From NCBI RefSeq assembly GCF_003967555.1, contig NZ_BIFS01000001.1, positions 558,001-622,000 of the forward strand: 64,000 nt of DNA, read 5' to 3'. The first letter of the stretch is position 1; every line of letters begins with the position of its first letter. The DNA comes from Dictyobacter kobayashii. Its GTDB lineage: Bacteria; Chloroflexota; Ktedonobacteria; Ktedonobacterales; Ktedonobacteraceae. Below the pieces are notes generated by a model. The model was given only the letters and a program-made list of their open reading frames with translations. It had not been told where the DNA came from and ran no database searches. Position numbers and translations under genes: made by a program. Positions 48,298-57,371 of this stretch are shown here, piece after piece.

Positions 48298-48753
48298 TCA
48301 TACATTGATGGTGGGATCTGCTTCTTTCAGCTGCTCGTATTTCTCCTGGATCTGTTCGAGTCCCTGCCTGATAATTGCTTTCATCTCCTCACTGAGACCT
48401 TCCAGGAGCTGAGCCTCAAGCGTATGGGTGAAATCCGCCATCTGCTGGGCGATGCGCTCTCCTGCGGGGGTGAGGGTGACCAGGGTAAAACGATTATCGC
48501 GCGGGTCGCTCCGACGGGTGAGCAGCCCGGAGCCTTCCATCTGTTTGACAAAGCGCGTTACCAGTGTCCCTTCCATTCCCAGGCGCTGCACCAGTTCGGC
48601 CTGGCTCATTTCTCCCGTCTGCCTCAGTTCAAGCAAGAGCGTCAGGCGGGATTGGCTCATGCCAACGTGCCTCTCATAGAGGCGCGCTTGATCACGCGAG
48701 AGTTGAAGGATCAGAGCGGGGAGAGGAAGTTCCTGTGCATGTTCCTGACTCAT
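48298..48753 (-). CDS. MarR-family transcriptional regulator
   Basis: The 151-residue protein shows the MarR winged helix: QSRLTLLLELRQTGEMSQAELVQRLGMEGTLVTRFVKQME, then the wing GLLTRRSDPRDNRFTLVTLTPAG. Helical ends form the dimer interface. It lies about 100 bp after the FAD monooxygenase on the same strand, so the two are probably one operon in which MarR represses its own promoter, with a small molecule relieving repression. A symmetric site upstream of the monooxygenase (50198) is a candidate operator. Confidence 0.9.
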   Translation of the reverse strand: MSQEHAQELPLPALILQLSRDQARLYERHVGMSQSRLTLLLELRQTGEMSQAELVQRLGMEGTLVTRFVKQMEGSGLLTRRSDPRDNRFTLVTLTPAGERIAQQMADFTHTLEAQLLEGLSEEMKAIIRQGLEQIQEKYEQLKEADPTINV

Positions 48754-48850
48754 CCTATGGCCTTTCTTCTGTCATTTTCTTGTCGTGCTTCCGCCATTGA
48801 CGGAAGCACTGGGAGTATCTGTAGCATAGCATATATTGACAGCTTGTTCC

Positions 48851-49991
48851 TCACTTTCCTTGAGACGTATAGAGAGCCATCTGGTCAACCATAGCTTGAG
48901 GAGCGCCAGGACTGAAGCTGTCGACAAGGTTGGTGGCAGATTCAGCGGCGGCAGCTTCGCTCCGAGGGAATAATGCTGCTTCGTACGCCGCGAGGGCCGC
49001 TTCCACGTCGTTCTGGTGAGTAAGTAGAGCTTCGGCTAACTCGGCAGCATCAAGCATGGCGAGATTGGCACCCTCGCCAGCGAACGGCGACATCAGGTGG
49101 GCGGCATCGCCAAGCAACGTGACCCCTGGGACGCGTTCCCCAACGCTGCCCAACCGGCAATGCGTAGATGCCGCGATGAATAAATTCTGCATCGCTTTCG
49201 GCAATGAGAGCACGTAACCGGTCATCCCAGCCAGAAAAGTAGTTGAGCAGGTGCAGCCTGATTGCCTCGGTATCGCTAGCGTCGATGCCAGCGGAGGTCA
49301 TCCAATGCTCAGGTATCTTCAGCCCGATATAGACGGTGAGCCGTCCATCGCCATCGCGGTGGGTCATCAGACCCTTTTCGTCAGATAGCGCAAACATCGA
49401 ACCGCGACCAACCAGGTTGGCAATCTCAGGATGACATGTATCTACGTCAAAGAGATATGTTTCAATGAATGAGATGCCTGAGTATATGGGTTGCGCGCCT
49501 GATAGCAACGGCCTGACTTTTGACCAGGCACCATCCGCGCCGATCAATAACCCTGTTGTGAATGTTTCACCATTCGCCAGTCGTACCTCATAGCTTCCCT
49601 CTTCCAGTTTGGCGACACTGCTCACTTTGCTTCCCCAATGAATACTCTCGACTGGCAGTGATTGGAGCAAGATTTCACGGAGTGACCCGCGATCAATCTC
49701 TGGTCGGCTATCGTCGCCGCTGTCTTCCCAGCGAACGGTCCCGCTCTTGTCAAGAATAAGCATATCGTCGCCTGCTGGGACAACCTTCTGCCGAAAAGCC
49801 TCAAAAAGTCCCGCCTTCCGTAAGGCAAGCTGACCCGACTCCTCGTGCATGTCCAGGATGCTTCCCTGATGACGGATAGTAGGTGATGCTTCAAGGTCGT
49901 AAACGGCAACGTCAATACCGTGTTTATGCAGTATGCTGGCAAGGGTGAGGCCACCAAGACCGGCGCCGATAATAGTAATGTGTTGTTCCAA
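48851..49991 (-). CDS. FAD-dependent monooxygenase (TetX-like family), one frameshift
   Basis: I start it at TTG 49991 ([14 protein letters not shown]) because AAAGGAGA lies just upstream. It has the FAD-binding [56 protein letters not shown] and, after the shift, [16 protein letters not shown], the GD motif of the family. The frame changes near 49140, where one extra G in GGGG gives TRPRG in place of ERVPG. Total 1141 nt, one base over about 380 codons. The family hydroxylates aromatic or polyketide compounds. TetX-type tetracycline modification is one member activity but cannot be claimed here. Confidence 0.85.
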
Positions 49992-50197
49992 GATCGTGTC
50001 TCCTTTTGCATTGACAAACAATTTAGAAGAGAGGGCTTTACCTGTGATGAACTGTCGAGATGATCAAGCATGTCTTAATAGATGCCAGGCTTATCCCTCG
50101 TCTGTCTCATCTTTCCTTTTTCATCTTTGTTGTCCACAGCAAGTTTCTCCTTCATAAGTCCCTGTTAAGGGAAAAGAGCACGCATTTTAACAAACCT

Positions 50198-50212
50198 GGT
50201 TGATAATCAACC
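50198..50212. promoter_or_regulatory. Candidate MarR operator upstream of the monooxygenase
   Basis: GGTTGAT-A-ATCAACC is a perfect 7+1+7 palindrome. On the minus strand it overlaps a possible -35 TTGATT with TAAAAT about 15 nt downstream, ahead of the monooxygenase-MarR pair. This is the size and position expected for a MarR dimer site. Confidence 0.5.
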
Positions 50213-50395
50213 TAGTTCATTAATTGATAAGAACATCATACACCAGAGGAAAGATGCTGTCAAACCCTCACCGGTAATTTTCGCGCTCGCCTCTGTAAAT
50301 TCAGCTCAAACTGACCGAGAAAAAGTGAACCCTGGAAGTCGTCCTTTTCGCTGCTGAAGGTTGAGAAGATAGATATGCTTTCTGCTCATAAAAAT

Positions 50396-50444
50396 AAAAG
50401 GAAGCCAAAAGTCGACTTATCAATCGACTTTTGGCTTCCTTTTT
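50396..50444 (-). terminator. Strong terminator after the WD40 gene
   Basis: A 20-bp perfect stem (AAAAGGAAGCCAAAAGTCGA and its complement) with an 8-nt loop has T runs on both sides, so it can end transcription both ways. It lies 27 bp after the stop of the WD40 gene. Confidence 0.85.
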
Positions 50445-50470
50445 CGTCATGCCTTCTTTATGACTGATCC

Positions 50471-52036
50471 TTACCGGGCTATCCAGACCTTTACATCGGT
50501 ATTAAGAGAACCACCCTCGTCCATATTGTCACCAGTAGCAATGTATTTTCCGTCCGGAGACCAGGCCATCGAACGGATGTAATTCGCGTTCCCTGTATAG
50601 GTAAAGAGTAACGCGTCTTTATGCGCATCGAGCAACTTAACACCATTACCTGCTACGGCAACAACCTTGCCATCGGGAGACCAGGCCACAGAAGAGATGC
50701 TCTGGTTCATGTGCGCGCTATTATACACCAGAAGATGAGCGCCGCTGGTTGCGTCAAAGCTCTCAATCGAGCCGCTATTATAGCCAACCAGCAATCGCTC
50801 GTCACCTCTATTGGGCGCCCAGGCGAGTGCAGCAGAGTCACGTGAGCCTGGAGCATTGCGCGTATAAATGTTCTTTCCTGTTGCCGCATCCCACACACGC
50901 ACCGTGCTATCGTAGGATGACGAGGCGATATACTTACCATCAGGCGACCAGGCAACCTTATCTACCTGGTCGCTATGTCCTGTCAATGTCGTTGTCTGCT
51001 GGGTTGCCAGATCCCAGATCACCATACTTGTAGTACCATTAGCAAAGGGACTGGCGGCTACAAGCCGTTTTCCATCAGGAGCCCAGGCAAAACCATAAAT
51101 GAATGTACCACCACTCATATGCTGATAGCTACCCAGATACGACGTTTCACTTATCTTTGCTAGAGGTGTATTTATCGACGCGACAGGTTGCACGCCTGGA
51201 TAGGTCAGAGTCTGCACAATCGCCTTCGTGATAGGATTCCAGATCTGTATCTGTCCACCTTTTACCGATGCAATATACTTGCCGTCTGGTGACCATTTTG
51301 CCGCCAGGATACTTGCTCCTCCACCATTGAGGTATGGCTGAAAGGAGACAACGTTTTGACCGGTGGTAGCATCCCATAGGTCAACATCCATACTGGCGCT
51401 GGCGATACGTTTGCTATCTGGCGACCAGGATAGATCATACACACCATCTATCTGCCCATGTTGTTGCCCAACCCAGGTGTAGACGTTTTTCCCCACATTA
51501 CGACTCAATGTAACTGGCGAGTTCGTTGTCGTGGGTTTGAAGCCAGGTGTTGTGGTCACCGCTGGACTTGGATGTCCTGTACCCGCACCTACCTGTGTTT
51601 TTGCCTGGCGTACGTTATGAAACAATAACACCATGCTACTCACTACCATTATTGCGACGCATGCTGCAGTAATGAACACGAGCCGATTCTGCAAAGTATG
51701 TCGCTTCTCTGATCGGCTGGCCTTCTGGTTTTCCCGTTGAAGCATTGTGATATTCCTCTTATTCTGGGGCAGAGCAGGCCCCGACTTCCTTGTCTGCTTC
51801 TCTGCGGCAACCGCTGTGATGCGTTTCCAGGCGTTCTGGAGCGATTGTGCATCTTCATCACTTGTAGCTCGGGGTGCGCCCTGGCTATACATCAATTGTA
51901 GATCCACTATCAACCTGTCATCAGCACTACCTTCCGGACCCATCAATCGCAAAGGCTCAGCGGTCGTGAGAGGCATATGTTGTTCAACCTGTTCATCCAC
52001 ATCCTCAGGTGTAAATTCGTTGCTGTGATCTGTCAT
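50471..52036 (-). CDS. Membrane-anchored WD40-repeat protein, probable anti-sigma-like partner
   Basis: The 521-residue protein has an N-terminal charged cytoplasmic part (1-117), one membrane helix (about 118-139, LVFITAACVAIMVVSSMVLL), a Thr/Pro-rich linker and a beta-propeller with about seven WD40-type repeats (SWSPDSKRIASASMDVDLWD, WSPDGKYIASSSYDSTVRVWD and so on). It starts 12 bp after the ECF sigma gene on the same strand. An ECF sigma followed by a single-pass membrane protein with an outer sensor suggests an anti-sigma or signal receptor, though no canonical zinc anti-sigma motif is visible. It ends at a strong terminator. Confidence 0.8.
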   Translation of the reverse strand: MTDHSNEFTPEDVDEQVEQHMPLTTAEPLRLMGPEGSADDRLIVDLQLMYSQGAPRATSDEDAQSLQNAWKRITAVAAEKQTRKSGPALPQNKRNITMLQRENQKASRSEKRHTLQNRLVFITAACVAIMVVSSMVLLFHNVRQAKTQVGAGTGHPSPAVTTTPGFKPTTTNSPVTLSRNVGKNVYTWVGQQHGQIDGVYDLSWSPDSKRIASASMDVDLWDATTGQNVVSFQPYLNGGGASILAAKWSPDGKYIASVKGGQIQIWNPITKAIVQTLTYPGVQPVASINTPLAKISETSYLGSYQHMSGGTFIYGFAWAPDGKRLVAASPFANGTTSMVIWDLATQQTTTLTGHSDQVDKVAWSPDGKYIASSSYDSTVRVWDAATGKNIYTRNAPGSRDSAALAWAPNRGDERLLVGYNSGSIESFDATSGAHLLVYNSAHMNQSISSVAWSPDGKVVAVAGNGVKLLDAHKDALLFTYTGNANYIRSMAWSPDGKYIATGDNMDEGGSLNTDVKVWIAR

Positions 52037-52048
52037 CGTTGCTATACC

Positions 52049-52585
52049 TCAGTGCCTTTCGTAGATAGTGCGTAAGAAATTGAGGGTGCGAGAGAGGATC
52101 ATGCGCACGTTCCCTTCTCGTTTTCCTACCATCCTGGCGATGTCCGCGCAACGTAAGCCGTTCACAAAACGCAAATGTAACACTTTCTGCTGGATTTCCG
52201 GCAGTCCTTGTACATGCATCTGTAAACGTGCGTACTCCTCGCTGCGTTCTGCCAACCATTCCGGCGCCAGTTCGTCGTCATCAAGAAGGCTGTCCGTAAC
52301 TTCCTCTAACGTCACAGTGTGCCGCCTGCGGGCCACCAGACGATAGTAGTCAGCAACTTTGTTGTGCGCGACGCGCCAAAGCCATTGCCTCTGCTGTCCA
52401 GGTTCAAGTGAGCTTAATGCCTGGTTCTCTATTGCCGCAACAAAGATATCCACCAGGATATCTTCCGCATCCTCTCGTAGCGGTAGATGCAAACGTAGAT
52501 ATGTAATGAGTGTCTGCGCATGCTGCTGATAGAGAAGAGCTATTGTCGAATCAATATTCTCATCCAGGTATAACTGTTGCCGCAT
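52049..52585 (-). CDS. ECF-type RNA polymerase sigma factor
   Basis: The 178-residue protein has sigma region 2 (ALLYQQHAQTLITYLRLHL, REDAEDILVDIFVAAIE and WLWRVAHNKVADYYR, the DNA-melting segment) and region 4 (LPEIQQKVLHLRFVNGLRCADIARMVGKREGNVRMILSR), joined by an acidic linker. This is the two-domain ECF layout. The downstream WD40 membrane protein, 12 bp away, is the likely controller. The regulon is unknown. An own-promoter match could not be set from the sequence alone. Confidence 0.9.
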   Translation of the reverse strand: MRQQLYLDENIDSTIALLYQQHAQTLITYLRLHLPLREDAEDILVDIFVAAIENQALSSLEPGQQRQWLWRVAHNKVADYYRLVARRRHTVTLEEVTDSLLDDDELAPEWLAERSEEYARLQMHVQGLPEIQQKVLHLRFVNGLRCADIARMVGKREGNVRMILSRTLNFLRTIYERH

Positions 52586-52698
52586 ATCTGATTCCTACAT
52601 TTTGTAATCAATGTTCGTGCATGAACATATCACTTATCACTATCGTGAATATGCACAAAATGTCACAAATCGATCTTCTGGAACAGCAAAATGATCAT

Positions 52699-52750
52699 CA
52701 AAAAAGAGAGGTAGGGGAGATGGCACCCATGAGCGCCACCTCCCCTACCT
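52699..52750 (-). terminator. Terminator after the SDR gene
   Basis: On the minus strand the stem AGGTAGGGGAG (with a two-base mismatch, then GGC) pairs with its complement around about 10 nt and is followed by a run of T (complement of 52699-52705). It lies 22 bp after the stop of the gene at 52773. Confidence 0.75.
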
Positions 52751-52772
52751 CGCCCAAATCATCTGAAGCTAC

Positions 52773-53651
52773 TTACTGAGCTTCCATGGGCAGTTGAACC
52801 AGTTGCATGCTTATCGCCCAGATCTGTTCTTGCAATGCCAGGTCATACGAGTCTTTTGATGTCTGTTTTAAGATCAGCTTATCGAAATATTTTCCGGTTA
52901 CCTGCTCGACTTCGGGTGACATGGCCAGGAAAAGCGACGTGAGTGCCCCCTTATCGGGACTGGACCCCATTCGTGAGAGGAGTGCCTTTGCGACCGCCTG
53001 CGCGCGTGGTCCGACATTGGACATGCCCATGTTAGTGAACACAAAGCCGGGGTTGAGACAATTGAGCGTCACGCCACTGCCTTCCAGCTGGCGAGCCAGC
53101 TTATACGAGCACAGGAGCATGGCGAGTTTTGATTGCGCATAAGCCCGCCAAACATTGTAGCCGCGCCGCAATTGCAGATCTTGCAATGGTAAATGGGCTG
53201 TATAATGCGCGCCAGAACAGACATTCACAATCCGCGCCGGTGTGCTGACCTTCAGGCGTTCAAGCAGCAGTTGCGTAAGCAGAAAAGGTGCGAGGTGATT
53301 GACCGCAAAGGTCATTTCCAGATTGTCAACTGTGAGGGTGCGTTTCGTCAGAAAGACACCCGCGTTGTTGATGAGGACGTGCAGATGCTCATAGCGCTCC
53401 AGAAACGTTGCGGCCAGTTGGTGGACTGATGACTGGGATGAGAGATCAGCGAGTAAGAGGTCAACCGAGGTATTCCCACTGGCTAGCTGGATTTCCTGGC
53501 GGGCCGCCTCTGCTTTTGCCTGATTGCGTGCAACCATGACCACCGTTGCCCCTTGCCTTGCCAGGCCAAGTGCTGTGGCTTTACCAATCCCTGAAGTTGC
53601 ACCAGTCACCAGGCAAATCTTGCCGTGCATTGGTTGGTATATCTGATTCAT
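52773..53651 (-). CDS. Short-chain dehydrogenase (retinol dehydrogenase-like SDR)
   Basis: This 292-residue classical SDR has cofactor motif VTGATSGIGKATA at about 15-27, LLADLSSQ near 67 (Asp for adenine binding), INNAGVF near 92, a catalytic Ser region VNVCSGAHY near 143 and YAQSKLA (YxxxK) near 170. LNCLNPGFVFTNMG matches the retinol/WW-domain oxidoreductase branch. Arg after the Gly motif (VARN) suggests NADP preference. It is a single gene with its own terminator. The substrate is unknown. Confidence 0.9.
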   Translation of the reverse strand: MNQIYQPMHGKICLVTGATSGIGKATALGLARQGATVVMVARNQAKAEAARQEIQLASGNTSVDLLLADLSSQSSVHQLAATFLERYEHLHVLINNAGVFLTKRTLTVDNLEMTFAVNHLAPFLLTQLLLERLKVSTPARIVNVCSGAHYTAHLPLQDLQLRRGYNVWRAYAQSKLAMLLCSYKLARQLEGSGVTLNCLNPGFVFTNMGMSNVGPRAQAVAKALLSRMGSSPDKGALTSLFLAMSPEVEQVTGKYFDKLILKQTSKDSYDLALQEQIWAISMQLVQLPMEAQ

Positions 53652-53763
53652 GCATCAATGCGTGCCAGAGCTCTCGCATCCAGGCGAAGAGAGGCACGCT
53701 CCTCCTTTTTTGCATAAGGTGTAGATTGCTGTCTATTACTAACAATAGCATACAGCCTGCATT

Positions 53764-54633
53764 TTATCCCTTCACGCCTCCAGCCGTCAGGCCGCCAATC
53801 AAATAGCGCTGGAACACCATATACAAAATGACGACAGGCAGAGCACTCACGACCGACGCGCCCATCAATTGTCCATACAAGGGCAGCGCGCCACCTTCCT
53901 GCGCGGAACTGAAAGCCTGCAATTGCACTGCGATGGTACGCGTTTCCGGAGCCGTAAGTACGCTGGCGAATAACACATCGTTCCAACCAGTCAGGAAGGA
54001 AAAGACCAGGGCAACCACCACACCTGGAAGCGCGAGCGGCACTATTACTCTCCAGAGCGCCTGCAACCGTGTCGCGCCATCGACAAGCGCCGCTTCCTCC
54101 AGGTCTATCGGTATGCTGCCCAGGTACGACACCATAAGCCAGGTAGCAAATGGAAGCGCGAATGTCAGATATGTAATGATTACCGCCTGGTATGTCCCCA
54201 CAAGTTTGAATTGGAGCACAGCCTGGATCGAAGCAAAGAGTACAAAGAGTGGCAGCAACAGCATCACGCCTGGCACGGTCTGTAAACCAATGAGAGAGTA
54301 AAGATAGGGCAAACGTCCATGGAACTTGAAACGGGAAATGACATATCCCGCGCCGACAGCCATGATCACAGCGATGGCGCTCGCAACCAGTGAGATGTAC
54401 AGGCTATTAAATAAACCCTGCGCCAGGTTTACCGTCGTCCACATCTGGATATAATTGCCAAAAGCCCAGTTGGACGGAAGAAGATGCTCACCATCACTAA
54501 TCTCACTATCGGGAGTGACTGAGAGCAATAATGTATAGATGACAGGTATCAACACGAAGATTATCAGGAACACGGTCGCAATGATGCGTACAGGCGGCGA
54601 TAAAATATCCTGCGCATTTCTCTGCCTCTTCAT
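53764..54633 (-). CDS. Sugar ABC transporter permease (MalG-like)
   Basis: The 289-residue permease has six hydrophobic helices and the EAA loop EEAALVDGATRLQALWRVIVPLALPG near residue 180, the contact with the ATPase. The family imports oligosaccharides. Its start overlaps the stop of the MalF-like gene by one base (TAATG), so the two are coupled. No ATPase gene is in the cluster, so a shared MsiK/MalK-type ATPase elsewhere is needed, common in this import family. Confidence 0.9.
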   Translation of the reverse strand: MKRQRNAQDILSPPVRIIATVFLIIFVLIPVIYTLLLSVTPDSEISDGEHLLPSNWAFGNYIQMWTTVNLAQGLFNSLYISLVASAIAVIMAVGAGYVISRFKFHGRLPYLYSLIGLQTVPGVMLLLPLFVLFASIQAVLQFKLVGTYQAVIITYLTFALPFATWLMVSYLGSIPIDLEEAALVDGATRLQALWRVIVPLALPGVVVALVFSFLTGWNDVLFASVLTAPETRTIAVQLQAFSSAQEGGALPLYGQLMGASVVSALPVVILYMVFQRYLIGGLTAGGVKG

Positions 54634-55613
54634 TATACGGTCACCTCCCCAAGGCGTAGCATGCGAATGTAAAGGATACCGGGAATCAACATAACAATCA
54701 GTGTAATCACGGACATCGCCCCACCAAGTCCGAAATTAAATAGTTGGAATGAGGTGACGTAGATATTGAGAGGCAGGACATCAACCTGCACTGGAGGAGG
54801 CGTGCCAAACATTACAAATGGCAGCGTAAAGTTGTTGAAGTGATTCAGTGTCGAGAGCAGTAGAGCAAGTCCCAGGATGCTACGCAGTTGCGGCAAAACG
54901 ATCATTGTCAGCCGTTGCCAGGAGTTCGCTCCATCCACCGAGGCGGCATCGTACATATCAGCCGGAATCGACTGTAATCCGGCCAGGACCATAATGTAGA
55001 TGAACGGCCAGGAAGCCCACACATCGGCGATAACCATCGCCCAGAAACTATTTGGCCCCAACAGCCAGTATGTATTAATGCTCGCTACATGTATAGCGGA
55101 CAGGAAACGATCAACAAGCCCGCTTCTATTCAAGAACATCATACGCCAGACGAGCGCGGTCACAAATGTCGGTATCACATAGGGGATCAAGTATAACGCG
55201 CGCACAACGCCGCGGCCACGATACGGAGTATTGACGGTCAACGCGCCCAGTACCCCAATAGGTGTAATGATCACGGTCGTCAGTATCGAGAACCCCAGGC
55301 TCACCCCTAACGACACCAACGTTGAATCACCAACAATATTACCCTCAATAAACGAGTTCACGTAGTTCGTCAACCCGACCCATGGAGCATGAATCCAGCT
55401 CCTCAGCGTATATTGATCGAGATTCAAGAAGCTAATGTATACGGCGATCAGAAAAGGGATACCAACAATCACAAAGAGCATGATGATGCTTGGCCACATA
55501 AGCCAGAGAGGCCGTCCGCCGGCGCCGCTACTGGGAGCATGCTCAGGTATCCGTGCTCCGGGGAGAGCGGAGGGACTTACGGGGCTGGTTTCTGGAATAG
55601 GTTGTATTGACAT
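54633..55613 (-). CDS. Sugar ABC transporter permease (MalF-like)
   Basis: I take the start at ATG 55613 (MSIQPIPETSP), with AAGGTAGG just upstream. The frame is open to 55628. About 326 residues with a Pro/Ser-rich N-terminus, six membrane helices and the EAA loop MYDAASVDGANSWQRLTMIVLPQL near 220. It pairs with the MalG-like permease and lies 78 bp after the binding-protein gene on the same strand, the standard order E-F-G of carbohydrate importers of the CUT1 class. Confidence 0.9.
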   Translation of the reverse strand: MSIQPIPETSPVSPSALPGARIPEHAPSSGAGGRPLWLMWPSIIMLFVIVGIPFLIAVYISFLNLDQYTLRSWIHAPWVGLTNYVNSFIEGNIVGDSTLVSLGVSLGFSILTTVIITPIGVLGALTVNTPYRGRGVVRALYLIPYVIPTFVTALVWRMMFLNRSGLVDRFLSAIHVASINTYWLLGPNSFWAMVIADVWASWPFIYIMVLAGLQSIPADMYDAASVDGANSWQRLTMIVLPQLRSILGLALLLSTLNHFNNFTLPFVMFGTPPPVQVDVLPLNIYVTSFQLFNFGLGGAMSVITLIVMLIPGILYIRMLRLGEVTV

Positions 55614-55691
55614 ATTTCCTACCTTCAAGGCTACGAGACCCGCGCCTGAACACGGGTCTCTCTCAGCTTCATATCAGAGCGCATCCTATCC

Positions 55692-57041
55692 TCAATGCAG
55701 CTGACTTTGAATCGCTTTGTTGGCCTGGTCCAGCAGTGGCTTGATCTGGGAGGAATTATAGTGATTCGTCGCAACCGAATTGGCCAGCTTGGAACTGACA
55801 CTGGCTAATGCGACCTCGAGCGGTCCCCACTCACCAGAGAAGGGAGTCGGCGTGGCACCTTGCTCTGCCTTGACAAAGGCCGCGGTCGTGGGGTCCTTAC
55901 TGCTCAGGTAATTCGCGGCCTGCACATTCGTGGGCAAATCTCCGAAGGTTTTGGTCCAATCGAGCTGGTGCTGGTAATCTGTAACCAGGTTAATAAACTT
56001 GAAAGCCAGATCCTTTACATTGGAGTAATCAGCGACGGCAAGCATGTCACCGGACACAATCGTCGAGGCGGCTACGCCGTTAGCTGGCCGCTGCTGCATA
56101 CCATAAGGCACCGTTGGCATGGGCGCAAAAGCGTACTTGCCTGCTAAAGCCGACTTCTGGAGCGTCGGTGTGATCGTCGGCGTGACCATAATCAACATGC
56201 CTACCTTACCGTTATCAAAGGCACGCGTGGCATCAGCCGCTTTCCACGTCATCGAGTTAGGATCGGTAATCTTGTATGTGGTGGCCCAGTCAAACCAGAA
56301 CTTGACGGAATCGACAGCCGTTTGTGAGTTCATTTCAGCGGTCTTGAGGTCCGGGGAGAGGAAACTTCCACCACCCATCTGCTCGTTGAACATCCACCAG
56401 ATCTTCCATGGATCATATGAATCAGAGGGGTCCGTTTCCGCTCCATAGACGCCGGTAGAAGAGTCTGTCATTTTCTTAGCGTCAGCAACAAAATCGCTCC
56501 AGGTGGTAGGAGGAACACTGATCCCGGCCTTTTTGAACAGGTCCGTATTATAGACCATACCAAAAGGACGCATCACCCAGGGAACAGCAATCGACTGATC
56601 GGGCGATGACCCGGACATGGTCATCTGTTGCGGGAAGAAACGGCTCTTCCCACCCACCTTGTTCCAGTCATCAGCGGTGAGCGTGGTGAAACCTTTCGTT
56701 GCTTGTGCCGTAGGCACAAAGGTAGTGCCCAGGCTAAATATGTCGGGGCCACTCCCGCTGACAATCGAGGTCTGGAGCTTTGTCTGTTCCTCGCTGCTGC
56801 TCGAGTACGTATCCCAGACAATACTACTCCCGGTCGCCTTATGGAAATCGTTACCAATTTGCTGCATCCATTGCTTCTGCTGTGTCGCAAAGAGCGTGTT
56901 TACACCTACCAGTACGTGGAGGGTTTGACCACCACTGTTCGTGGTCCCACCACCGCTGGAACCACCGCATGCTGCCAGCACAAGTGACAGCAATACAATC
57001 CAAGATGAGCAAAGGCTCATTAGTCGGCTGCTTGCTTTCAT
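55692..57041 (-). CDS. Extracellular sugar-binding lipoprotein (MalE-like)
   Basis: ATG at 57041 follows GGAGG, whereas the frame is open to 57128. The protein starts MKASSRLMSLCSSWIVLL and has lipobox LVLAAC at about residues 19-24, so it is a lipoprotein anchored outside the cell. A Gly/Ser linker is followed by the solute-binding family 1 fold: TLHVLVGVNTLFATQQKQW, GSGPDIFSLGTTFV, WVMRPFGMVYNTDLFKKAGI and PPTTWSDFVADAKKM. About 449 residues. It delivers a mono- or oligosaccharide to the two permeases. The sugar is unknown. Confidence 0.9.
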   Translation of the reverse strand: MKASSRLMSLCSSWIVLLSLVLAACGGSSGGGTTNSGGQTLHVLVGVNTLFATQQKQWMQQIGNDFHKATGSSIVWDTYSSSSEEQTKLQTSIVSGSGPDIFSLGTTFVPTAQATKGFTTLTADDWNKVGGKSRFFPQQMTMSGSSPDQSIAVPWVMRPFGMVYNTDLFKKAGISVPPTTWSDFVADAKKMTDSSTGVYGAETDPSDSYDPWKIWWMFNEQMGGGSFLSPDLKTAEMNSQTAVDSVKFWFDWATTYKITDPNSMTWKAADATRAFDNGKVGMLIMVTPTITPTLQKSALAGKYAFAPMPTVPYGMQQRPANGVAASTIVSGDMLAVADYSNVKDLAFKFINLVTDYQHQLDWTKTFGDLPTNVQAANYLSSKDPTTAAFVKAEQGATPTPFSGEWGPLEVALASVSSKLANSVATNHYNSSQIKPLLDQANKAIQSQLH

Positions 57042-57313
57042 CGATTTTGTCTCCTCCATTGGATAACAAACATGGGATAACAAATACAGCGCTGAAAAAC
57101 ACTGGCCAGTACAAGGCCATAATGACAAAAAATTTCCTCATACAATCTGCTAAACACCGAAAACATAACAAGCATAAAGACAGAGGTAATAAGGAAAGCA
57201 GCTTCATAGGGCTATAAATCATCTTATCCGAAAACAAGCATACTCAAATTTAAGACCAAAAGCAATCCTTTATAATAAAGAAAATGACACAGAGGCACTT
57301 TAGATAAAAAAAG

Positions 57314-57343
57314 ATGGCTCATCCCGAATTCGGGATGAGCCAT
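57314..57343 (-). terminator. Perfect 30-bp palindrome, terminator of the DUF4132 gene
   Basis: ATGGCTCATCCCGAA and its exact complement lie back to back. On the minus strand the hairpin is followed by a T run (complement of 57306-57312), and it starts 28 bp after the stop of the DUF4132 gene. The convergent importer promoter region lies beyond. Confidence 0.75.
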
Positions 57344-57371
57344 GGATCTCTATTCACAAGGCATGTCGCGC

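Noticed and set aside
48851..49991. Tetracycline-inactivating TetX
   Set aside because: Family membership is clear, but substrate residues cannot be judged from the sequence alone, so only a general FAD monooxygenase is called.
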